Of a stretch of DNA of 60,000 nucleotides, positions 34,201 through 45,948 are shown piece by piece (position 1 is the stretch's first letter; each line of letters opens with the position of its first letter). A program made the translations under genes and the position numbers. Source of the DNA: Apostichopus japonicus (Eukaryota; Echinodermata; Holothuroidea; Aspidochirotida; Stichopodidae); NCBI RefSeq assembly GCF_037975245.1, contig NC_092563.1, positions 16,979,594-17,039,593 of the forward strand. Direction: 5' to 3'. The notes under the pieces were generated by a model. That model saw only the letters and a list, made by a program, of their open reading frames with translations, was not told where the DNA came from and made no database searches.

Positions 34201-35943
34201 TGCTTTGCCCTAGAAATACTCTATCAAAATTAGTCGGTTAAGTCTTATTGTTGAAAAAAAAAAAGGGTCAATGGTTTGTCAGAATTAATTGTGAAAAGGA
34301 AAATCTTTCATTTCCATGTCGATTGGTGTCGGAGAAAAGTTCGAATAAATAGAGAACTCTGTCCGTTTGTTGTTGTATTGTTTTGTTTATTGTCAATGTT
34401 AAAGGATTTACAGTTACTGATGGATACAAAATGAGTGTGGAATTATATGGTAGGTTCGTGTAATAGAGTGTAACACACTCATGTATTTGCCATACCCCCC
34501 TCCCCAGGCTACAAAAAATTCAAACCAGAATGCAAAAATGAGTTATGACACTTAATTAATGACATTCGCCCGTAGTACCAAGACCTTGACAAAATCCGGC
34601 AACACACCACTTTTTTTTCATCGATAACAAGTGATCGGGTTACACCTACATGGAGTGTGACCACTCCCGATTTTGCAATTTCACAAGATCAGGCCCCGAA
34701 AGATCCCAAGAAATCCCAAGGACAATGTACTGTTTGGATATCTAGCAATATCTAGCGGTATCTAGGGATGAAAATCCTAAGCCTTCAGTGTGTAATGAAC
34801 TTGAAACTGTGCGTCTTTCGAAATTAAAAGAATGTGGGGCATTGCGCAATAAACAGATAAAAGTTATTTATTTCAGTCTTATTTCAATGACCAATTTGTA
34901 AAGCAAACAGCAGATATCACATCATATGAGTGAGCATGAAAATGGCGTTCCAGGATGAACAGCCTCCAAACTGTCTATGTGTGTAGCGTTCGGTTTCGGA
35001 AATATCTGGTATTTTATAGTTTTATAGTAGCCGTTATAAGAGGTTTTAATATTTGTACACCAATAAACTAACTGTGTCTGAAGTTTCGAAAATTCCCTGA
35101 CCAACATTTTTCATCATACTTCCCTCTACTCGTGAAATTTTGACCGGTCTCTTAGGGGTTGAAGGAGGTTTTTCTGTATTGGTTGTCCATAGATGAAATT
35201 GTGTGCAACATTATGGGTATGTTTTGAAGTGAATTTATTCACGAGAAATGTGAATTTTCAAATTCTGAACAAATAATGGGTTTTAAACCTTGAAAAGTGG
35301 GGCTGACGGGTATTGTGGGCCGCGACGTAGAATCACCTACAAAAATAATAATCCACTGGAGATGCGATGAGGTCGAACATGATGTGTGACTGGTGACAAT
35401 CTTCAAAAAGGTTATGGATGGAAAAAAAAAACTATTGGGAAATATTTGGTTCTCAGGCAAAAGTGTACATCTGGTTGGTCATTTTCAAGCCCGAGAAGTG
35501 CCAGTTCCGGTGATCTGAGGGGGTATCAAAACAAAACAAAATTACTTATACGCTGCACGCCAACCGATGGTGGCGCTCCGCTTAGATAGTAATTCGCGCC
35601 ACCCGGGGTTAGAAAATCCTGGATACCTGTTATAATAAAAACTGGAAGAACTGACTAGAACATTAACTGAAATGGGTACTTAAACATTTCTTCGAACACA
35701 TCATCATATCTGATATATCCTTTAGATACAGTAAACCTATCTGACTATGAGTCCTTTTACGATCGCCGTAACGACCCAACATACCATTATGAGTATAACA
35801 GAGACAGGTTTTTGGTATAGTTCAGATGGTTGGTGGAGGGATTATGTTGTTGAGCAGTTTACCTTAACTATATGGCCATGCGTTATTTTATAAATTTTTA
35901 AGTCTTTTTGCAATAACAATAAATGTATTGTTTTTTATTACAG
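31284..35943. other. Intergenic, no gene recognised
   Basis: AT-rich. Contains a CA/TA-rich simple repeat at 33240-33350, a poly-G run at 33766-33777, and AATAAA words at about 32400, 34148 and 34344. Any of these could end the GLG1 transcript, but none is compelling. A copy of the shared TE core lies at 35480-35620. Confidence 0.5.
35480..35620 (+). repeat. Dispersed core repeat, copy 1
   Basis: Contains CCCGAGAAGTGCC, then a GATCTGAGGGGG block, ACGCCAACCGATGGTGGCGC and TCCGCTTAGATAGT. Related copies lie at 37530-37660 (reverse), 39070-39180 and 40155-40250, the last three inside TIR elements. Confidence 0.7.
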
Positions 35944-36567
35944 TTAAAGCAGCATTTTGCGTTGGGTCGCTTTTTTCCACTTTTTTAACATGTGCATCGA
36001 TTTTTTTACATGTATCAATCATAAAACAGCTATCTAAGATACCATCCAAGTTTCACCCTGCCAAGAGCGTTAATTAGCGAGTAATTAACGATTTATGTCG
36101 ATAAATGAGAAGAGTGTCCTCGACAAATTTCACAGTTAAAATTAATCGCATACAATTCCGCCAAACCCACTAGTTTGAATTCAACCAATCAGAGATGCAG
36201 GTTTAGTTATGAGCCGTTGCTAAAAATAGATTCAAGACTTCGCGTTGGTTGTACCAGGGAGTTGTTATGCAACTCCCTGGTACAACTGCCATATAGACTG
36301 TACACAAATCAAGCGTGGTGTTATATTACGTATCTGTTAATGACGTTCGTAGTGTTTAAATATTCATATTATGGGCGAGGTTTATTGGGTTCCCAACGGA
36401 AAATATCTTGGAGAACAACAAAGTTGAAAGTTGCAAATTTTTCGACTTTTATGCCACCATTTGAAGTAAAATATAAATAAATTAGCTAGTTATGTATGTC
36501 GTTATGGCAAAGTGGAATCAGTGAGGTTGAGAAAAATCATAGAAAAGGACGCAAAATGCTGCTTTAA
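35944..36567. mobile_element. TTAA-flanked MITE, family 2, with internal hairpin
   Basis: 624 bp including the TTAA ends. A perfect 19-bp TIR starts TTAAAGCAGCATTTTGCG. An internal perfect palindrome at 36248-36286 has 17-bp arms (GTTGTACCAGGGAGTTG) around a 5-nt loop. There is no transposase. It abuts the GPCR pseudogene. Confidence 0.88.
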
Positions 36568-36586
36568 GAGACATCCAATGTAACGA

Positions 36587-37456
36587 GAATCTACCATCTG
36601 CATTTACTTAGTAGCGTTGTCAGTTGTTGGTATGTTAACATCATTTCTCATTCTCGTATTTTCGATTAAACAACTCATTTTAATCCTGACACATGGTGAT
36701 CAATTTTACCTCCTGCACTGTCCTGCACTGTCTGCTGCACTGTCTGCACTGTCCTCCTGCACTGTCTGCTGTAGTGCTGTCACTATTTCGGAGTTCTTTG
36801 CAACTTATAAGTTTATGTCTTAATATATTGATTGCGTAGGAACGTTATAAGGCTATTTGAAAACCGTTGGAACACATAGGTCCATGCAGTTACTCATCTA
36901 AAGCGGCCATATTGTTTGACTGCGATTGTAATTACTGTTGCTTTTGTTATTCTTTATGTTGTTTTCCTACTTTTCTTTATATCATTACTTCAAAAGGGTA
37001 GTTGACTTGGAGAAAATATCCGAAGTATACCTGCATCAAGTTATATTTTCATCTTCTAAGATTTAATTATCTTATTAATTGTTGTCATACTCTACACTAA
37101 CATCATTAACGTATTTAAAGAGAATAAGAACATTAGTGACTGTGATAATATCGGGAAAAGAGATCATGAACATCGGCGGAATCTAACCATAATGGTATTG
37201 GTAAATTCTGCTATGTTCATATTGTTAGTGCTATTTCGGGATATCGCTATCTTCCTCGCCGTCATAGCAAAACGCGATGGTTTATATTGGAACGTTTACT
37301 TATTTCTAATAGGTTTCCCTTCATTGCTAAAATTTGGTATTAATCCAGTAATTTACAACATTTTTGGTTCTCGTTATCGAAGTGCTCTTAAAGGTACATT
37401 TAATTGTTGTACAGGAAGAGACCAAGAACTTGAACATAGAGATATAGAACTTAGCA
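36587..37456 (+). pseudogene. Class A (rhodopsin-like) GPCR pseudogene
   Basis: Fragments of a seven-transmembrane receptor in two frames with several stops. A TM1-like segment (YLVALSVVGMLTSFLILVF) starts near 36600. An IC2/TM4-like segment (HAVTHLKRPYCLTAIVI) is at 36880-36935, and TM5 plus loop (VVILYTNIINVFKENKN) at 37081-37131. TM6, then TM7 with FGINPVIYNIFGSRYRSALK, the NPxxY motif and helix 8, lie at 37192-37400. In-frame stops occur at about 36808, 36829, 36877, 37003 and 37057. The last codons after 37455 come from an inserted TIR element. The receptor subfamily was not resolved. Confidence 0.8.
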
Positions 37457-37844
37457 GGGGCGTCGGAAGCTATTTTGGATTGGTACGGCAGATCAGAGTG
37501 TGGCCATCTATCATAATTATCTGGGGGACGTTTGGTAGGTCATACTACGCTACGCGCCACCATGGTTGGCGCGCAGCGTACTGGAGAAAATTTCAAGAGT
37601 GAAAAATGCCTCCCAGATTGCAGGAAATGGCACTTCCCGAGCTTGAAAACAAGACCCCTGCCATGCCAGAGTAGTCACATTTAGCCTACTTGCCTTCATC
37701 ATTATTGAAAATTACTGAAAAATATATCTCCCAGATTCATTTTGGTTCTTTATTTTTTGCCATTTTTTTTCTTATTCCTACTCTCTTTTTTTGGCGCCGT
37801 GAATATTGGTCGCCGGACCTGCCGTACCGGCTTTGACGCCCCTG
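37455..37844. mobile_element. hAT-like MITE at the tail of the GPCR pseudogene
   Basis: 390 bp with TIRs CAGGGGCGTCGGAAGC and GCTTTGACGCCCCTG. The flanks share CTTAG, a partial target duplication. It contains the dispersed core repeat in reverse orientation (GCGCCACCATGGTTGGCGCG). Confidence 0.78.
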
Positions 37845-37883
37845 CTTAGTAATGTTGACTAAGCACACTCTCTATCTATATAT

Positions 37884-37909
37884 GTGTACATATACAAATA
37901 CATATATAC

Positions 37910-37940
<31 letters not shown>
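37884..37940 (+). repeat. TA-rich microsatellite (left part)
   Basis: An (AT)n tract interrupted by the nested element insertion. It resumes at 40668-40736. Confidence 0.9.
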
Positions 37941-38487
37941 CAGGGGCGGATCCAGGGGGGCCCGGGGGGCCCGGGCCCCCCTTTTTGAAAATCCTGATTT
38001 TTTTTTTTACCGCGTTCGAGGGAAAGGGCCCCATGCGTGATCAGTGGCGTAGCTACGGGGGGGCCTAGGGGGCCGAGGCCCCCCATGAAATAGGCTGGCC
38101 CCCCCACTGGCCCCCCACTGGGAATGGGGTAAAAAAAAGGTTGTAAACAAATTAAAAAATAAAAATAAGTGCGATTCACTTATATTTTTTGTTCAATAAT
38201 TTGGGAAATAGAGTTACACAATTATCTCGTCTGCATCTGGCAGAATAAGAAAATACAACATCTGTAGTAATCATGAGAATGGTCACACAGCATGGCATGG
38301 CAATGGTCGATGCGACGATTGCGACCATATACCACGAACCGTGTTGTGCTGCGCGATATCGATATCTGCTGAAAATATGTTCAGTGCTCCCACCTAGCGC
38401 AACAATCTATCAAAAGATTGGCTCCGTTTGTACTGAGCCGAGGTATCAGGTTTTCATATATTGCCTCGAGTCAAATGAATATATGCA

Positions 38488-38893
38488 GGCGCGGATCCAG
38501 CGGGGGGGGGTCCAGGGGGTCCGGACCCCCCTGCTCTTGGCCAAAAAAAAAGAGAGAAAAAAAAGAGAGAGAAAAAAAGAGAGAGAAAAAAAGAGAGAGA
38601 AAAAATAATTAAATTAAACGCCAATTTTAAACATGTAGGACGTCAGAAAAGCGGTTATCCTCACAAGTCATCTAGGTGTGTCTTTTCCGTCAAATGAACT
38701 ATAGTGTGCACGCGTGCTACACGTGCCAAAAATGCCTAACGATCTCAATTTTCAGACCGAAAAGTTTCAAAATTGAGGTGGTGTTCGAATTTTTTTCGGC
38801 GGTGAGGTAACAGAGCGGTAGGCTGCTAGGATGCGCTAACGAATTTTTCATGAGCAAACCCCTCACCCTTCCAGAATCTTGGATCCGGCCCTG
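38488..38893. mobile_element. Third-level TIR element inside the inner element
   Basis: CAGGCGCGGATCCAGC at the left and GGATCCGGCCCTG at the right mark a ~406-bp element. A (GAGAGAAAAAAA)n array occupies 38545-38605. No matching target duplication was found. Confidence 0.55.
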
Positions 38894-39069
38894 CATCAAA
38901 CGGTGGTGACGGAACGGGAGGGGATTGGGGGCTAAAGGCGTTATGATTTTTGTATCATCTCAACTCATCTGATATGTAATACCATATTTCATAGATTGTT
39001 TTTTCTCATCAATTGAGAAATTGCAGACATGAGATCCATATTTTCAGGCTAGGTACATGCTGCTTAGAA

Positions 39070-39185
39070 TACTCGGGAAGTGCCGTTTCCGGCCATCTGG
39101 GGGGTTTGTAAAGCCAAAAATTTTCTTGTACGCTCCGCGCCAACCGATGATGGCGCTCCGCTTAGATAGTCTTACGTTCAGGCGC
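39070..39185 (+). repeat. Dispersed core repeat, copy 3
   Basis: GGGAAGTGCCGTTTCCGGCC, then CGCGCCAACCGATGATGGCG and CTCCGCTTAGATAGT, in the same order as copy 1. Confidence 0.7.
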
Positions 39186-39457
39186 GGCTGGATCAGTCAG
39201 ACCCCCCCCCCCCTGTCACAAATAATGCATGCGCCCCTGATATATCATTGAATATTCCACAAAACAACTTTTTTATGCCCACGAAACTGTCGAAACACTA
39301 CTGGTAGAGATATAAAATATTGGGAATTCCGAAATTCCTGCAAACTGCGGCTGTGCCTGTTCAATACTCACTACTGTATCGCCTTAAAAAATGATGAGTG
39401 GAAATAGTTTCTCCAGGACCGTATCGTATCGTGGGTATCGAGTGCGTCTGATATACG

Positions 39458-39486
39458 AACGTACGTAGTACGTACGTACGTACGTC
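39458..39486 (+). repeat. (ACGT)n microsatellite
   Basis: Tandem ACGT copies, a self-complementary tract just left of a palindromic MITE. Confidence 0.85.
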
Positions 39487-39510
39487 TATGATGATATGCA
39501 CTGTACTGTA

Positions 39511-39737
39511 CTGATAAAAACATAGGTGAATTTCACTCCATGGGAGTGATCACTGAGCACATTCCGGTATAAGAGTGAATTTCCACTCCATTGGAGTAAA
39601 TCTTAACTCCTAATAGAGTTATATTCACTCATATTAGGAGTGAGGGTTAACTCCAATAGAGTTAAATTTCACTCTTAATTTGAAGTGCGCCGAGTGATCA
39701 CTCCAATGGAATGAAATCCACTCATTTGTTTTTAGAG
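39511..39737. mobile_element. Palindromic MITE with repeated ACTCC words
   Basis: The arms 39511-39560 and 39688-39737 are inverted copies (GTGAATTTCACTCCATGGGA against its complement). The centre repeats AACTCC/GGAGTT words, so the whole ~227 bp can fold on itself. Confidence 0.7.
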
Positions 39738-40154
39738 TGTTGCTAGATATATGAAGAAGAAATTTACATACCAATACATGTTATCGGTCATCTATTGGCA
39801 CAAAAACCCAGATTCTGATGACAGCTGCCTCAAGAAACCCAATAAATGGCCTAATTAGCACCGAGCCACCAATGTGGACCATTACCGAAACATCGATGCG
39901 TGTTAGTCTTCCATCCCCTTCCTCTAATGCTATTTAAGTCCACATGTGGGCATATCCTGCAAACCTACAGGTAGCCCACAGGGGTTTGAGTTGGGAGAAA
40001 GGCCTTGACAGCTTGAAACGACAAATGATGCCAACTTCCCTCAAGTTAAAAGTCTGGCTGAGTTGGCAAGGCCAGTCAGCATGAAAGAGAAAAAACTTTT
40101 TTTGCATTTCTGTCACCAAAGTTGCACATCTTTTTGGTTGCTATTTTGCCTCAC

Positions 40155-40250
40155 AGGTGCAATCTCCTGCGATCTGGGGGGTGCTGAAATCTCAAATTTT
40201 CTCTGTACGCTCCGCGCCAACCAAGGTGGCCCTCCGCTTATATAGTAACC
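40155..40250 (+). repeat. Dispersed core repeat, copy 4
   Basis: GATCTGGGGGGTGCTGAAAT, TACGCTCCGCGCCAACCAAG and CTCCGCTTATATAGT, in the same order as the other copies. Confidence 0.7.
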
Positions 40251-40664
40251 TCCGGCCCCCCCACAAGAAAGAACAGCCCTCATGCCCCCCCCCCACTCAA
40301 AAAATCCTAGCTACGCCACTGTGCGTGTAATTCTGGAAGGGGGCATCCAAGATGAAATGGCCTGGAGTAGCCTGGTAAAAGTAGTTTGCATCACCACCTA
40401 CTCCCCAAAGACGTAAATCCCAGCTCATTGCTCGAAATTGCAAATATATGCCCGGCAAACCATGAATACATGATTTATTGGAAATAAATTTTACTCCAAA
40501 CTTTCACGAAAAGTAGCACCAGATTGCACCGAGGACCTCCATATTTTGTGAAATTTTCAAAAGGGGAGGGGGGCCCCCACTCCCCTTAGACCCCTCCCCC
40601 AGGACGACGATTAGGCATTTCCAATCTGGGCCCCCCCCCCTTCGGCGAAATCCTGGATCCGCCA

Positions 40665-40667
<3 letters not shown>

Positions 40668-40738
<71 letters not shown>
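40668..40738 (+). repeat. (TA)n microsatellite (right part)
   Basis: About 70 bp of pure TA. Confidence 0.97.
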
Positions 40739-41078
40739 CTTTATATAACATTATATAAGTATATAAATATAGACCATAAGTTCAACCTTGGCTATATAAC
40801 GAGTAAACGATTGCTACCCAAGCGGGCACCCTGCATGAAAGGTCATGAACATTGGCATTATACAACTCCGTTTTGACTTCGAAAAAAATACCATTGCGTT
40901 CGCGGTTATTGGCAATGGGTGTTTACACAGCTCATAGCGTAGACGCTTTTGTCAATCGTCCAATGCGATGTTTGTTCATTGTCTTCGTAGGCTATAAGGC
41001 ACTGCGGTGTACGTATTACGCGACTTATATAATTGTAGATCTTTTAATAGCTAAAACATAAAAAATATATCTGTAAAG
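40739..41078 (+). other. SLC52A: 5' flank of the riboflavin transporter
   Basis: No TATA box can be assigned with confidence because the area is AT-rich. An upstream in-frame ATG at 40852 opens a 69-codon ORF that ends before the transporter start. Any 5' UTR exon is unresolved. Confidence 0.4.
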
Positions 41079-43586
41079 ATGGATCAAGGAAATAGTAAAA
41101 ATGGATCTCATCTTCCAGAGAGTGGGAACACATTGATCATTGTCTTAATAATCATGTTTGGACAAGGCTCCTGGATAGCTCTAAACGGATTATGGGTGGA
41201 ATTACCAGTACTGGTATCGCTTGGAATCCCGGAAGGTTTCAACATCGCTACATGGCTTGTATTGATCATTCAGTTGGCTAACGTTGGACCTCTCCTATTC
41301 ACTATTATCAACTACCTAACGCCTTCTCAATTCCATCTTGAATTACAGACCAATTATATCATCACTGCCTTGGGAGCGGTGGTAACTTTTCTGTTGATAT
41401 TTTTGTGGGATGAATATTCTGTTTGGAAACTAACTGGTAAAACGCATAGCACAGCTTTATTGATATGTGCATTTGTATTATCAATCGTAGACTGTACTTC
41501 GTCGGTTGCGTTCACGCCGTTCATGTCCCGCTTTAAGAGTGTTTACGTTACGTGGTATTTCATCGGGGAAGGGTTCAGTGCGCTAACCCCGAGCATATTC
41601 GCGTTGGTCCAAGGAGTAGCCAGCAACACAGAATGTATTGCCAATCAAACCTTTATCTACGAAAATGACACCCACGAGATTAGATGCTATTCATGGGTTT
41701 CCAGACAGAAAGCTCCCAGATTTGGTCCGGGTATATATTTCACATTTTTATTTGCCATGGCCGCAGCCTGTTTTACATCTTTCCTGCTTTTGAACATCTT
41801 GCCTTTATCTCGTCGAGAACAACAGGTCACTGACTCGACCAATCAAGGCAAAGCAAACGATAGTTATCAATATGAGATGGTGGCAGATGGCGATATTAAA
41901 CAAACCAAATCAAATATCGGTACGCCGGTTCCCAAAAAACCGATCAGATTCTATCTCTCTGTTTTTACAATACTTGGTATTGTCAATGCTCTCTCTAACT
42001 CAGTTTTACCTTCAGTGCAAAGTTTCTCAGCCGGAGGATACGGTCTGAAGACCTACCTTGTTGCGGCAACTCTAGCCTGTGTTAGCAAACCTCTTGCGGC
42101 ATTCTTTGTGTTGGTTAAACCGATGAACAAATTGCTATTTGTCGGCGGTGTTGCTTTGGTCGGTATTTCTGTCGGTAGTTACTGTATGCTCACAGCGTTT
42201 ATGAGCCCATCTCCACCGATGCAACAAACAGTCACCGGGAGAGGGTTAATCGTAAGTCAATTTAATCGCCAGTAGCGTATACCTCTAATGTTTTGCCTCT
42301 GTTGATTTGTTTGGACTAATTAAGTACACATAAACTGATTGGTGTGTTGGTGGAGTACGCAGTGCAGTAACGAGCTTGCTATTGCGACGTTCTTATTGAA
42401 TGTTTTTTTTTCTGAATTGAACACTTAAAATATTATTTATACTGTCAATTACTTGTTTATTTAGTGTACTGTTGTAGAGCTAGGGGTGGGGGAGTGGGAG
42501 AGGGAGGGCTGGGGGAGTGGGAGGGGGTACAGACTTGTGGCCAAGCTGAGACACGGTGGCCAGAACATATTACAATTTTAGACGTGAGATGTTGCATGAC
42601 GAGTCATAGTTAGACTATACATTAGGTCTGTTTAATAGGTCTACACGCTGGTTGTGGCATTAATTACTTTTATTTGTGTGCATGCGTGGGTGTATGTTTG
42701 TGTGTAAGGTTGAAGAAAGGGGCATGTGCACATGTCGTACTGCCATATGTTCCCATGAGATACCATGACAATATTATACAAGGTTGATCACATTACCATT
42801 GTTTATAGGTAACATAACGTTCGCAGTCTACAACAACATGTGGCTTTGACTGATATATTTGATATCGAAGTGATCCTTTTTATATAAGGAAATAAAAAAA
42901 ACATAACATATTTTTAAGAAGGAATGTAAGTTTTTGATGATAAGGTATGATAAATTCAATCATCATCCACAGGTTCACAAATGAGGGGAACCTAATTTCA
43001 TCAGTAAAAAAAAGGCAAAGTTAGAAAAACAGTTAAGTAGGCCTATATAAATTAATGTGGTTGCATCACCAATTAGCTGAAATGACCGCGTAAATTTAAA
43101 ATAAACTTTGACCAAATACATATATTTAATCATCAATGGAACAAACTAGGCACATGAGTTTGCCCACTGTTTCCTATAAAGTTCCCAGCTAGCCTATGTT
43201 CTGCATCATAATTACCCCCCCCCCCCAACCCTAACCAGATCCCTTCCCCATGATGCCGCCGTTGTCAGGGAGACAAAGTACACACCAACGCAAACTCCAA
43301 CATTATACGAGTGGGTGATTTTTCTTCTCGGGTGTATTTACAGGTATGTGCCTGGGTGGTGTCTAGCGGCTGTTTCGCCTACGTCCATGCTAATATCGGT
43401 TGGATCCTGAGACGGGAGCCAGACAACAGGAGCCTTTTAATTTGGTTCGGTGTGATAACACAAGTTGGTTCCTTAATCGGTGCATGTGTTATGTTCGTTG
43501 TGCTCACTTTCACCACCGCCCTGGTACCTTACTACGAAGATCCATGTAAAGATCAAGTGTCTTGTGATATTACAAATTTGATATGA
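41079..43586 (+). CDS. SLC52A: SLC52A-type riboflavin transporter (two coding exons)
   Basis: Plasma-membrane riboflavin importer of the RFVT/SLC52 family, about 11 membrane segments. Exon 1 is 41079-42251 (donor GTAAGT); exon 2 is 43344-43586 (acceptor TTTACAG, stop TGA), phase 0. The product is 471 aa, against about 469 for human SLC52A3. Family signatures are visible near the N-terminus (GQGSWIALNGLWVELPVLV, then LIIQLANVGPLL), then VDCTSSVAFTPFMSR and FIGEGFSALTPS. Possible N-glycosylation sites NQT and NDT lie in a loop after residue 185. A soluble loop of about 60 residues (RREQQVTDS..) precedes the second half. The start codon was chosen because it lies 24 codons before the first conserved segment and is preceded by AAAG; the N-terminus is about 17 residues longer than in human. 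The frame is intact. Which of members 1-3 it matches is not decided. Confidence 0.95.
42252..43343 (+). other. Intron of the riboflavin transporter
   Basis: 1092 bp, GT-AG. Contains a G-rich tract (42480-42530) and a poly-C run (43215-43226). No other structure. Confidence 0.9.
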
Positions 43587-45023
43587 GAAAGGCGCTGGAC
43601 TTCTGAACACAGGCCTGACGAAATGGGAGAGGTATACAGGTGCTACAACAACCCGCCCCCATCCCGTGGAAGGGGGTGGCATCAGGTAGCCGAGAAAATA
43701 TGGAGGGTTCTTTCACATAATTGTCCTCGAGGCCCGCCGAGTGGTTCTCGACGTCTGTCTGAAGCATGAGTTTGATGTATTCACTGTTTCACTAGTCCAG
43801 TACTCCATACGAACAATGTATGAAATATCTGTGGTATATTGATGTAATGAAATTAATAAGTTTCAGTTGTATGGTCTTGTCATGGTTTTTATCGGGGGTA
43901 GGGGGGGGGGGTTGATGTAGCACCTTTATACCTCTCCATGTCGTCAGGCCTGTGTTCAGAAGTTTATATCAACGGCGTAACTAGGCCAGTGCGGCCTCCC
44001 GGGACCCAGGGAAGGGCCCAGTGTCAAGAACACATCTGGTGAAGCCGCCCATCGGCCTACGACCATTGAAGCGGCCCTACTACTGTGACTAAATATACAT
44101 CCAGTCAAACAAACTGGCATCATGTACTCTGAAGGGCCCATTGCTTATTTAGTCAACTAGATATCCAATTGAGCCCGTTCTTTAACATGTCGTCAGTTCC
44201 ACTAAGAATATATATATATGTATATATACACCCAAGCCCAAACCATTGTTTCTATTCAATTAATGTTATATATTTATATTTGTGTACTATAAACCAGTAT
44301 TTCATCTCGCACTTTATAATGATGTACATACAGCTTATTACATAACCCTTAACTTATCTCTTCATAGTATTAATAAATTCATTTGTATATCTATTACTTA
44401 TGCTAGGCCCCATAGCACATCAACAGGCTGTGGAATTGTTCGAATATTTTTGTCTTGAAGTGTACGTTTTGCTTGGTTTGAAAGGTAACCAGGTATCTAC
44501 ATGTATGATGTAATCAAATAACAGCTGCGTATAAAGTTTAAGTATCATTTGAGTGAGGGTGGGAGGGAGGGGAGACCCGGGAGGGGTGGAGGGGTGGAGT
44601 GTGGTACAATCACAGACCCGTACACATAGCTTTTACTAACAAGTGATAAAAATGAGAAACATTAGCACACCAACGTACGAAACTTGACATATTCAAGCTG
44701 CGCATTCCTATTATATTCTTATAAATATATATTCTTATTCTTTTAATTAATTGTATTTATCGGACCAATGGAAAGGGTCCTTACATGTTGATAGTTGCAT
44801 AAGGTTATTAGCCTATTTAAACACCTAATGCTATCGAGTATATCTTGTACATGTGTATACTGTAGATGTATGTGATTAGATCCTCCTGCAAGCAGGAACT
44901 CGCGAAGAAACCATCATTGGCTTATCAAAGCCGCAAGCTGACCGAGGTCAGTTTCTTAGATTCATATTTAACATCCATGATTATGAATTGTCAACAACTC
45001 TGTAACTGGACGACATACATTAA
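43587..45023. other. Intergenic / 3' flank of SLC52A
   Basis: No gene recognised. AATAAA-like words near 44368 could end the transcript. Fragments with GGCGTAACTAGGCC (43972) resemble hAT TIRs, but no partner end was found. A G-rich tract lies at 44555-44600. Confidence 0.5.
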
Positions 45024-45092
45024 TCGTGGAGTGACTCAAACTCGAGACCTTATGATTGAAAGGCACAGGCGTTAACCACTGAGCTAACGCTC
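45024..45092 (-). repeat. tRNA-like (SINE-type) fragment
   Basis: The minus strand starts GGAGCGTTAGCTCAGTGGTT, has a box A-like TAGCTCAGTGG and a box B-like GAGTTTGAGTC, and shows partial acceptor pairing. The anticodon and T stems are poor, so this is a tRNA-derived repeat or pseudogene. Confidence 0.5.
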
Positions 45093-45948
45093 CTTATTGT
45101 CTTTCCATGTTTCCATGTTCCATCTTTCTTAAGCTTCCGTATAATTCAGGGCGATACTTATCCCGTTATGGAATATGGTTATTGCAATGACCCGCCATGT
45201 TAACCTCAAGTTTCGTGTTGTCCTGTCGGCAACGAACTGAACCTTTTAAATTTTTACCTTGGCAATATAGCAAGGCGTTTCATCCCGTGCCTCTGAAACT
45301 TAATTGATTAAAATATCATATTTTTGGGGGTTGGATAAACATTTGAAAATGCACCCTTTACTACCACTGACATACCTCGGGTATTTTAATTTGCTGTCAT
45401 GGTAGATAGCTGAAAATTTGAGCTGAGAAAGTAACATTTCCAAGCTTGTTTCCTCTGCTAGGCTTGGTGAATTGATTACGTTACACACATGCTAATGTTC
45501 CAGACTAATAACTTTGAAAGGTGCAGAAGTGGTCAGTGGCAAAAAATGAACGTCAGTCTTACAAAAGGACGGATTTTCATATGAGATGATATTATAGATC
45601 ATATTGAAAATTTCAATTTTGAAGTAATTCGCTAAAAAAAAAAATAATATTCACGCTGAGAGCTTTAGGGTATTCCAAAGCTCGATATTCCCTAACATAG
45701 TTAGCACGTTTGTAACTCGGAAATTGTTGCCATAGGGGACAAGTTTATTAGCAGGGTGACCTCGCTTATCAATTGTCCCTGTTTATCCTACCCTGGATTT
45801 GTGCCAGTTATTTATCAAAAATCTGGATGCATGCAAAATGGACCGAATCGGATGAGGTTGAATCGTTGCAGTGAACAACAACCAGAGTCATATGGATTGT
45901 AAACAACAAAAGGAACGTGTCTACTACAAGAGATGTAGTCGGTTTTAT

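Larger units (their letters stand above)
38042..40321. mobile_element. Inner hAT-like element
   Basis: TIRs are CAGTGGCGTAGCTACG and CTAGCTACGCCACTG. The flanks TGCGTGAT (38034-38041) and TGCGTGTA (40322-40329) agree at 6 of 8 bases, as expected for an aged 8-bp duplication. No transposase frame is seen. The interior is itself a mosaic of other elements. Confidence 0.78.
37941..40667. mobile_element. Outer hAT-like element (split by an insertion)
   Basis: TIRs are CAGGGGCGGATCC (37941) and GGATCCGCCACTG (ends 40667), and both sides are TA repeat. The element proper is 37941-38041 plus 40322-40667, about 445 bp. The remainder is a later insertion (38042-40321). Confidence 0.75.

Noticed and set aside
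38273-38612. 111- and 64-codon ORFs rich in Lys/Arg/Glu
   Set aside because: The tails are translations of the GAGAGAAAAAAA simple repeat inside a TIR element.
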